Shown here in pieces: positions 23,836 to 30,971 of a stretch of DNA of 33,374 nt. The stretch covers positions 1 to 33,374 of the forward strand of contig DYML01000016.1 in assembly GCA_020721605.1 (NCBI GenBank), in the 5' to 3' direction. The DNA comes from Anaerolinea thermophila. GTDB taxonomy: Bacteria > Chloroflexota > Anaerolineae > Anaerolineales > Villigracilaceae. The translations under genes were made by a program, and so were the position numbers. How positions within the stretch are numbered: position 1 is the stretch's first letter; each line of letters starts with the position of its first letter. The notes under the pieces were generated by a model, which was given only the letters and a program-made list of their open reading frames with translations, made no database searches and was not told the origin of the DNA.

Positions 23836-26800
23836 TCATTTCCTGCCTCTCGTCCATTGATTCAGCAGTTCGCTTAAATCTCTAAGTTTGAGCGGTTTGC
23901 TGATGTAGTCATTTGCGCCAGCCTCCAAACAGAGTTCCTTGTCTCCGGGCATGGCAAGGGCGGTGATGGCAATGATGGGCGCGGATGCAATTTCCGCGTT
24001 GGGGTGGGCGCGGACGCGGCGGATGGTTTCCAGCCCATCCATGCCGGGCATTTGAATATCCATCAGAATGACATTTGGCTTGATGCTTTCAATTTTTTCC
24101 AGAAGTTCCCTGCCGCTTTGGCTTTGGGCGGTGCGAAAGTGCTTTGCCTCCAGAAAGTCGCACATCATCTCCAGCAGCACTTCATTGTCATCAACAATCA
24201 AGATCATGGGAGAGGATGGGTCTTCATCCACCGCGCCCTGTGGCAATTCAGCGCCAACCGCCGCTGCTGAAGCGTTAGGCAGCGGATTCTTCAGGTACGG
24301 CAGGGTGACAATAAAACGGCTGCCTTCGCCAAATTTGCTTTCCACTTTCACGCTGCCATTGTGCAGTTCCACCAAACGCCGCACGAGGGCAAGCCCCAAG
24401 CCGGTGCCGGAATATTCGCGCGCCAGGCTGCTGTCAATTTGGGTAAAAGGCTTGAAGAGTTTCGGCAGGTTTTCCGACTTGATGCCGATGCCCTTATCCC
24501 AGACCGCCAGCCTGACCTGCTGGTTTGCTTCGTCGGGTTCGACGGTGAGTCCCAACTCGCCAGATTCGGGGGTAAATTTGATGGCATTACTAATGAGGTT
24601 GACGATGACCTGTTTGATGCGCCGCGAATCCACATTGAGGAAAATGGGATCAATTGGCGCGGAGTATCTGACTTGCTGGCGTTTTTGATGCGCCATGCCC
24701 TTGGTCAAATGCAAGCTGGATTGAGAAATATCTTTTAGTGAGCAGCGTTCAATCTGTAATTCCAATTTGCCCGCTTCAACCTTCGACAAATCCAGCACAT
24801 CGTTGATCAATTCCAAAAGATGCCTGCCGCTGTTTTCGATATTTTTGATTGTCACAATCTGACGGTCGCTCAGGCTGCCGTAGGTTTCCAGTTGCAGCGC
24901 TTCAGACAAGCCGAGAATGCCGGTGAGCGGGGTGCGTAGTTCGTGGCTCATGGTGGCAAGGAATTCGTCTTTCATACGCATGGCGCGTTCCAATTCCAGG
25001 TTAACGCGCAGCAGGGTTTCTTCGGCTTTTTTGTGCGCGGAAATATCGCTGGTGGTGACGAGGATATGATTGATGGAGTTGATTTGCAAAATAAAAATAC
25101 GGCTTTCTACAATTCGCTTTGTCCCGTCCGCGCTGGTTAGGAAGTGTTCCACAAGGGCGAAGTTTTCCTGCCGCGAGAGGGCATCAATCATTGATTCCGT
25201 CAGGCGTGTGGTTACATCTGGCTCAACCAGTCCCGTCTCTTCGGCGGTTTTACCGTACAATGCAGAACGTGGAAAACCAGTCAGTTCTGCATAGACACGA
25301 TTGGCGTGGATGATATGCCCGGTTTCATCCAACAATGCGATGGGGATTGGCGATTCTTCAAAGAGCAGGCGGTTTTGTTCTTCGTTCTCGCGCAGGGCGC
25401 GTTCCGCTTTTTTGCGTTCGGTAATGTCAAAGATGGTGGAACGGCTCATCACAAACTTGCCAAATTCATCATACAGCGCGGTGGCGTTAAGCGAGACCGG
25501 CAGGAGCGAGCCGTCTTTGCGCATGAAATCAAGTTCTAGGTCTTTCAGCCAGCCGCGCTGGAGGAAAAGCGGAAAGTTCTTTCGGAAGATTTCCCGACTC
25601 TCTTCGGGTAAAAATTCCTGGGCGGTATGGCCTATCATTTCTTCACGGGTGTAGCCCATCCAGTTCAACTCGGTTTGGTTCACCAGAATATAATTTCCGT
25701 TGATGTCGAGGGAGTGATAGCCTGAAGGCGCGTTGTCGTATAAATCTTGCACCTCGGCAGCGCGCTGGGCAACCTTTTCCTCCAGCGTGTGGTTCAACTC
25801 CTGAAGTTCCTGCTGGGCAGTCTTGAGATCGTGAATGTCGGTGACATTGACCAATACCTGCGCCACTTGACCGGCTTCATCGTGGAGCGGTTGGAAGGCA
25901 GCGCGATACCAGCGCAGTCCATTTTTGACCATGCTTTGGGTTTCGTACACGGTTTCGCGGTTAATTTGGAAGACCTCTTGAACGGCTGCCATCTGGCGCG
26001 AAGCAAAAGGCTCTGGGAATGTTTCTTGAATCTTTTTGCCAATCAATTCCTGCGGCGTTCCTCCCAGGCTTTCCGCCGCCCTGTCGTTCATGTATAAAAA
26101 TGTTCCATTCTGATCTACGGTGGAAATGGCATTGTTTAAACTTTCCATCAAGCCGCGATATTTTTCCTCGCTTTCGCGCAGAGATTCTTCGGCTTGTTTG
26201 CGCTCGGTCACATCCTGAATGATGGCGATCATGCGCGCGGGCGCGCCGTTTTGGTCATAGGTGATTCTGCCTATTTGATGAATCCAGCGCTCGCTTCCAT
26301 TTTTCAGGCGGATTCGGTATTCGTAATTCATTTCCTCGCGCTGCTGGATGAACTGCAAGTCCAATTGCTGAATCCTGTCTTTTTCCTCGGACGTCATCAT
26401 CTCGGTCAGCAGTTTTTGGGTGATGACTGTTTCGCGCGGCAAATTGAGGATGTTGTACACCTCGTCGGAGCAGATGAGCGTGCTTTCTCCGCTGCGCCAT
26501 TCCATGTGACCAATATGCCCAATGCGCTGGGCTTCGGTCAAGAGCGTCTGGCTCTTTGTCAGCGCTTCCTCCGCCTGTTTTCGTCCGGTAATTTCAATGC
26601 CCATACATTGAATTTCAGCAGGCGCTTTGTTTTCGTCCGTGAGGCAGATGAACTCCCATAACGTAGTGCGAACCCCGCCATTTTTTGCGGGTTTGTCTAT
26701 CTCAACAGAAAACACCTGCCCCGGCTGGGCAACACATTTGGCGACAACTTCTTTTACCCGTTCATGGTGATATGAACACACGGCGGTTAGCACACTGGAT

Positions 26801-28698
26801 TTTGACATCCCCTCTGCCGCATATAGCCAGCCAAATTCCCTCTCAAAACTTTGATTCCAATAGGAATATTTTCCTTCCATATTCACGCGAATCACAAAAT
26901 GCGTTTCCGAGTCGATCAGCGATTTGAGTTTCTGTTCGTTTACCACCAGCGCATTTTCAAAATTCCTACGCTCGCTGATGTCGCGCGCAATGCTCATAAT
27001 GACGGTCTTGCCGAGGTATAAAACAAGGCTGGAACTAATTTCAAATGGAAGTTTTTTGCCGTCTTTTGTGGCGTGCCATGTTTCAAATATCTGCGCCTTG
27101 TCTGTAAGCATGGCGGCGATCAGCCGCTGAATTTTTTCGGGAGCCAGTTCAGCGTCAATATCCGAGATTTTCATTGAAAGGAGTTCTTCGCGGGTATAGC
27201 CCAAGACCATCGCGGCGGCATTGTTCACGTCTAAAATCCTTGCGTCAGAGTCAATGACCCAGACGGTGTCGTTCATGCCATTAATCAATTCCCGATACTT
27301 TATCTCGCTTTCGCGCAGTTTATCTTCCATCACCTTGCGTTCAGTGATGTCTTGAATCAACCCCATAATGGTCTGCTGCGGGTTTCCCTCCGTGTCGCAT
27401 TCCACTTGCCCATAAATGGCGACCCAGCGCATATTCCCTTTGACATCAAACATGCGATATTCCATGCGCAGGATTTTCTTTTGGCTCAACGCCTCTTGCA
27501 GCGCGGCAATTGTCCGCACCCTGTCATCGGGGTGAAATTGCGCCAAAATTGCGCCGAAGTCGTTCTGTTGGTTTTCGATGCCAAAAATGCTGGCGGCTTC
27601 AGGCGACCAGTCAATGCGGGCGGTGGGAACATGATAGCGCCAGGTTCCCATGTGGGCGGTCACCAGCGCGCGGCTTAATTGCTTGCTGCTGCTTTGCAGA
27701 GATTCCTCCATGCGCCGATGGGTAATGATATTTCCAATTTCCAAGGCAACGATTTCGAGCGCAGTGCGCGACCAGTCGGGGATGTTGGGTAAAGTGTGCG
27801 AAGCAATATTTAAACAGCCAAGAACCCGCCCGTGGTGTTGAATGGGAATGACTACCGCTGAACGCAAGCCCTCGGCGCGATGATAACTTTTTACTTGAAG
27901 GTCAGATTCTGTAAAGTATATGGCGTTGCCGCTTAAAACCATTTTCGCGCTGGGCGTGTCTTCCCCGAACCGCGCCGTTGCGTCGGCAAATTTCACGCTC
28001 AAGCCTTGCTGACGAACAAGATTAAATACGCGGGAATCTTCATCAAAGAGATATAAGCCCCCGCTATCAAAGCTGGAAACGCGCATAACCTCCCGCAGGC
28101 ACAAGTCCCAGACCTCTTCCTTCGGCAGATTGGCGCTGGCTAATTTTGCAAGGTCGCGCTGGCTGGCAATTAAATCGGCAGAGCGGTTTCGTTCGGTCAC
28201 ATCGCGGATGGCGCACAAGACAACCACCTCGCCGTTCGTCAGTTTGTGATAACTCAGGCTAATCTCGGCTGGAAATTCTTGCCCACCCTGCCGCAGCCCG
28301 AAAATTTTGCGGTTGCCGCTGGTCGTTACGCTGTGGGGTTGCTGCATGAATTTGGCGCGATTCTCCACATGCCCGCCGCGCAGGGAGTTGGGAATCAAGG
28401 TTTCCACCGCCGCGCCGACCAGTTCTTTTTGAGAATAGCCGAACATTTTTTCCGCTTGCGCATTTGCCATCAGGATTTTGCCGTCTGCATCAATGGTGAA
28501 AATTGCGTCAGGCATGACTTCCAGCAATTCCCTTGTGCAGGCTTCGCTTTCTGCCATTGTCACAGGCAATGGGCTGGCATCGAAGGCGGAGGCAGGAAGT
28601 TCCTCTCTCCTCGTTGCGGCGGATTCCAATTCGGCAATCCGCTTATGCGCCTGTTCCAACTCTGCCTGAAGTTCGTTTTTTGTTTTTGCTTTGCTCAT
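23836..28698 (-). CDS. Soluble hybrid histidine kinase with GAF and eight PAS domains
   Basis: A 1620-residue cytoplasmic sensor kinase without membrane segments. Order: short coiled coil, PAS (about 60-180), GAF (about 195-335), seven further PAS domains ending in linkers such as DITERK (about 345-1225), HisKA with H1252 in ATMSHELRTPL, HATPase (NAIKFTPESG, DKGIGI, GTGLGLALV) and a C-terminal receiver with phospho-acceptor D1547 (LMDIQMPG) and Lys in YISKPLK. All catalytic residues are present. The start is ATG 28698, with GAGG six bases upstream; an in-frame TTG 16 codons earlier is unsupported. The receiver probably hands phosphate on to another protein. The adjacent HD-GYP gene would have been a natural partner but is truncated. 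The gene looks more G+C-rich than the left half of the window. Confidence 0.93.
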   Translation of the reverse strand: MSKAKTKNELQAELEQAHKRIAELESAATRREELPASAFDASPLPVTMAESEACTRELLEVMPDAIFTIDADGKILMANAQAEKMFGYSQKELVGAAVETLIPNSLRGGHVENRAKFMQQPHSVTTSGNRKIFGLRQGGQEFPAEISLSYHKLTNGEVVVLCAIRDVTERNRSADLIASQRDLAKLASANLPKEEVWDLCLREVMRVSSFDSGGLYLFDEDSRVFNLVRQQGLSVKFADATARFGEDTPSAKMVLSGNAIYFTESDLQVKSYHRAEGLRSAVVIPIQHHGRVLGCLNIASHTLPNIPDWSRTALEIVALEIGNIITHRRMEESLQSSSKQLSRALVTAHMGTWRYHVPTARIDWSPEAASIFGIENQQNDFGAILAQFHPDDRVRTIAALQEALSQKKILRMEYRMFDVKGNMRWVAIYGQVECDTEGNPQQTIMGLIQDITERKVMEDKLRESEIKYRELINGMNDTVWVIDSDARILDVNNAAAMVLGYTREELLSMKISDIDAELAPEKIQRLIAAMLTDKAQIFETWHATKDGKKLPFEISSSLVLYLGKTVIMSIARDISERRNFENALVVNEQKLKSLIDSETHFVIRVNMEGKYSYWNQSFEREFGWLYAAEGMSKSSVLTAVCSYHHERVKEVVAKCVAQPGQVFSVEIDKPAKNGGVRTTLWEFICLTDENKAPAEIQCMGIEITGRKQAEEALTKSQTLLTEAQRIGHIGHMEWRSGESTLICSDEVYNILNLPRETVITQKLLTEMMTSEEKDRIQQLDLQFIQQREEMNYEYRIRLKNGSERWIHQIGRITYDQNGAPARMIAIIQDVTERKQAEESLRESEEKYRGLMESLNNAISTVDQNGTFLYMNDRAAESLGGTPQELIGKKIQETFPEPFASRQMAAVQEVFQINRETVYETQSMVKNGLRWYRAAFQPLHDEAGQVAQVLVNVTDIHDLKTAQQELQELNHTLEEKVAQRAAEVQDLYDNAPSGYHSLDINGNYILVNQTELNWMGYTREEMIGHTAQEFLPEESREIFRKNFPLFLQRGWLKDLELDFMRKDGSLLPVSLNATALYDEFGKFVMSRSTIFDITERKKAERALRENEEQNRLLFEESPIPIALLDETGHIIHANRVYAELTGFPRSALYGKTAEETGLVEPDVTTRLTESMIDALSRQENFALVEHFLTSADGTKRIVESRIFILQINSINHILVTTSDISAHKKAEETLLRVNLELERAMRMKDEFLATMSHELRTPLTGILGLSEALQLETYGSLSDRQIVTIKNIENSGRHLLELINDVLDLSKVEAGKLELQIERCSLKDISQSSLHLTKGMAHQKRQQVRYSAPIDPIFLNVDSRRIKQVIVNLISNAIKFTPESGELGLTVEPDEANQQVRLAVWDKGIGIKSENLPKLFKPFTQIDSSLAREYSGTGLGLALVRRLVELHNGSVKVESKFGEGSRFIVTLPYLKNPLPNASAAAVGAELPQGAVDEDPSSPMILIVDDNEVLLEMMCDFLEAKHFRTAQSQSGRELLEKIESIKPNVILMDIQMPGMDGLETIRRVRAHPNAEIASAPIIAITALAMPGDKELCLEAGANDYISKPLKLRDLSELLNQWTRGRK

Positions 28699-28937
28699 GT
28701 TTTGCCTCACGCGCAGAAGATAAAAGGGCTTCGGTTTTTTCTTCAATGAATCGATTTTAACGTTTTATTTATTCACTTGAGCCTGTCTTCAGGATATGCT
28801 TGGATATGGTAATTTCCCTTCCTTAAGTCTACCATCCGTATTGCTACTTAATTCTACCGTCTTTTGGCAATGCGGCAATATGCGGAGTAAAGATCAAGTT
28901 CAGTGTTTTTTCGCAGTCACCTCCCGTAATTAAACAC
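28699..28937. other. Intergenic region between the divergent kinase and riboswitch transcripts
   Basis: No gene, repeat or structured element is recognised here. It must hold the minus-strand promoter of the hybrid kinase. A TAAAAT on the minus strand at about 28752-28757 is a weak -10 candidate, but no matching -35 is clear. Confidence 0.4.
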
Positions 28938-28967
28938 TTACATATATTTCGCTCTTCTTCTTATACT
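28938..28967 (+). promoter_or_regulatory. Promoter driving the c-di-GMP riboswitch transcript
   Basis: TTACAT (28938-28943), an 18-bp spacer and TATACT (28962-28967) place the transcript start near 28974, about ten bases before the conserved riboswitch sequence begins. Confidence 0.55.
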
Positions 28968-28983
28968 CCCGTTTACAAAAAAG

Positions 28984-29065
28984 AAAAAGGCAAACCTGTC
29001 GAAAGGCAGGGACGCAAAGTCATGGGTCTAAAGGCGCAACAGCGCCCACGATTGCCAGATTGCCA
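28984..29065 (+). ncRNA. c-di-GMP-I (GEMM) riboswitch
   Basis: The sequence matches the GEMM consensus in order. GGCAAACC is followed by the P2 stem CCTGTC-GAAA-GGCAGG (28995-29010), which has the GNRA tetraloop that docks in its receptor. Then come the hallmark GGGACGCAAAGTC and GGGTCTAA, the variable P3 hairpin GGCGC-AACA-GCGCC (29033-29046), and a 3' segment ending in TTGCC that closes P1 with the 5' GGCA. The G at the guanine-contacting position before CAAACC is kept, which favours c-di-GMP over cGAMP, although I aligned this by eye. The aptamer lies about 98 nt before the ATG at 29163. No terminator with a T-run follows, so control may act on translation or an unseen structure. Confidence 0.88.
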
Positions 29066-29162
29066 AATCTACAAATGCTGGTTGTACACGCAAATTTATA
29101 CAACTGCCCCTGATGTGGCGTCTGGATTTTCCGACCCAAATTGGTTCGTAACAGAGGCAAAT

Positions 29163-30638
29163 ATGTATAAATTTTTTGTTCAGGCAACTCTGATAATCAG
29201 CATGGCAATCTCTCCCTTCCTTGCTTTCCCTTTGGAAAAGCCAATCGAAGGAACGAAGGTCTCCGGCGTTGCGCAAACTTTACGTCTCCCCACACAACAA
29301 GTTAATGCGGATACATTATCTTTTGTGGATCTTCCATCGGCATGGGAATCCCAGCCTGCGCCGTCGCCTGCCCATACGTTTGGAAATCCCGCCGGGTGCG
29401 CCGCATCCGCGCCGACTCAGTCCCCGGTGGAAATGCTGGAAAACGTCCAGGCGCAACTCCCCGAACTTGATCTCGCCTCGCGCAGGCTGGGTTACATCTA
29501 TAACGGTACGCTCGATAGCATGGTCAGCGTGGGGGACGATCCGTTTGTTTATGAATTCTCTGTCAACTTGTATCAATCTCCCTTTACCTATCTTGCCGAT
29601 CAAACGGTGACGGTTTTCCTGCAAAACGGATTTGTCGTCTGGCTGCGTAACTACGGAGGGCATTTCCGCCTGACCGCCATTCCGATGGTGGACGGTGTGT
29701 ACGAATCACGTTGGGGTGAATACATAAGCGCCTACTGGTCTACAGGTCTGCCGAATGATAAATATCTTTACCCTGTGATGAAGAAACTCCCCTGCCATTG
29801 GATGATTGACGAAGGCTGGGTCAGCGATGAAACGATTGGCAATATGTTTGATCTCGATTGGCAAATTCCCGACTACCTGACCGATGGGCGCAAGTATCTC
29901 GCCTCCAATTGTGAAGAGGCAAATCGAATATCACAGGAGCAGATCGGTTTCTGGGATGCGGCTTCCATGTGCGGACCCCTCGCCTGGACGTTGATCAAGA
30001 ATGCCAATTCCTTTCCGTATCGCATTGGCAGTTGGTACGCAAGCGCCCACATCTTTGAAGACGCCAATCCCAAGTGGAACGGGCGTCCGTGGGCGGGTTT
30101 CGATCCTGAGACCTACGATGTCATCCACACCGACAGCCCCATGCCTGGTTACGACTTTGCAGAAAACGGCAACATGGAAAAGGGCGACATTATTTATTCC
30201 TATTCCACGCTTTATGCCAGCAACGATGAACGCTTCGACCACATCTTTCTTGTTGCTGATGTCAATCAGAAAGGCGAGCGCATCAGTATTAGCAACATGG
30301 TGCAGAACAAGCCTGAATGGGATTGCTTCATTCAGGAGGTAGTCTTGTACACTCCCAGTGACTTGGTGGATGGGGTGATTAACAAACAATGGAATAGTTT
30401 TGAGAATGGGCGCACCGGCGTGATGGGTTTCGACATTTTCCGCTGGAAGTGGATCACCTATCACCTGGATGGGCTGCCTGTTTCGTACACCGTGCGGATT
30501 GGTGATACGCTCGAAACCATCGCCTTTGATTGGAAGGTCTCCCCGCAGGAAGTTGCAGCGTATAACCAGATTTCGATCACATCCCAATTAACCCCTGGTC
30601 AAATCATTACGCTCCCCGCTTTGTTGAGTTCGTTGTAG
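29163..30638 (+). CDS. Secreted cysteine-peptidase-like protein with C-terminal LysM domain
   Basis: A 491-residue exported protein. Residues 1-22 form a signal peptide (MYKFFVQATLIISMAISPFL). The middle holds a probable papain/NlpC-P60/CHAP-like catalytic core: C270 in ASMCGPLAW, H360 in FDHIFLVADV and N378 in ISNMVQN. The spacing and local motifs suit a Cys-His-Asn hydrolase acting on peptides or peptidoglycan, but the family is not certain. Residues about 440-487 are a LysM domain (YTVRIGDTLETIA, then LTPGQIITLP) that should bind glycan. The region 55-250 is unrecognised. ATG 29163 is chosen because it starts the signal peptide and has GAGG upstream. A longer frame opening at 29022 would begin inside the riboswitch. 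The context implies c-di-GMP-controlled surface or wall remodelling. Confidence 0.82.
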   Translation: MYKFFVQATLIISMAISPFLAFPLEKPIEGTKVSGVAQTLRLPTQQVNADTLSFVDLPSAWESQPAPSPAHTFGNPAGCAASAPTQSPVEMLENVQAQLPELDLASRRLGYIYNGTLDSMVSVGDDPFVYEFSVNLYQSPFTYLADQTVTVFLQNGFVVWLRNYGGHFRLTAIPMVDGVYESRWGEYISAYWSTGLPNDKYLYPVMKKLPCHWMIDEGWVSDETIGNMFDLDWQIPDYLTDGRKYLASNCEEANRISQEQIGFWDAASMCGPLAWTLIKNANSFPYRIGSWYASAHIFEDANPKWNGRPWAGFDPETYDVIHTDSPMPGYDFAENGNMEKGDIIYSYSTLYASNDERFDHIFLVADVNQKGERISISNMVQNKPEWDCFIQEVVLYTPSDLVDGVINKQWNSFENGRTGVMGFDIFRWKWITYHLDGLPVSYTVRIGDTLETIAFDWKVSPQEVAAYNQISITSQLTPGQIITLPALLSSL

Positions 30639-30884
30639 GATAAAAAATAATGTTTTTAATTACGCTGTTTGAGGCGGGTTGTTTTTATGACCGTATCCTC
30701 GCTATGCTATTATTTATTGTTATTTTCTAATTTACCTTATTGGCTACGCGCAATTTAGAAACAAACTAATTTCTCGGAATAAAAACAGAATTTATTTCTT
30801 TTTCAAATAAGAGGTAGGGTTCGTAAAAATATAATTTCCCCACCCGCCAACAAACAGCGCAAGTGTTACGCATACAATGCAGAA

Positions 30885-30947
30885 ATTGATTTGCCGCCCA
30901 ATCACACCTGCCCTAACGAGCGGCGCAAAGGAAGGCGGCAAATCAAT
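30885..30947. repeat. Perfect 14-bp inverted repeat in the 30639-30971 intergenic region
   Basis: Arms ATTGATTTGCCGCC (30885-30898) and GGCGGCAAATCAAT (30934-30947) are perfectly complementary around a 35-nt interior. Neither strand has a T-run next to it, so it is not a standard terminator. It may be a tiny mobile-element relic or an RNA structure at the 3' ends of the two convergent genes. The rest of the 333-bp gap is AT-rich in its left part and shows no gene. Confidence 0.6.
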
Positions 30948-30971
30948 GACCGAGAAGGAAGTTAATGACCC

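Noticed and set aside
24068-24688. Long open frame on the plus strand opposite the hybrid kinase
   Set aside because: It is antisense to the conserved HATPase and receiver coding sequence, shows no domain and no ribosome binding site; such frames are common opposite G+C-rich genes.
29022-29162. Longer N-terminus for the LysM protein starting at an ATG at 29022
   Set aside because: That ATG lies in the conserved core of the riboswitch, and the signal peptide begins at 29163 with its own ribosome binding site.
30909-30922. GCCCTAAC followed by GAGCGGC looks like one end of an integron attC site
   Set aside because: No matching GTTRRRY core occurs within the next 150 bp on the same strand, and no integrase of that type or cassette array is present.
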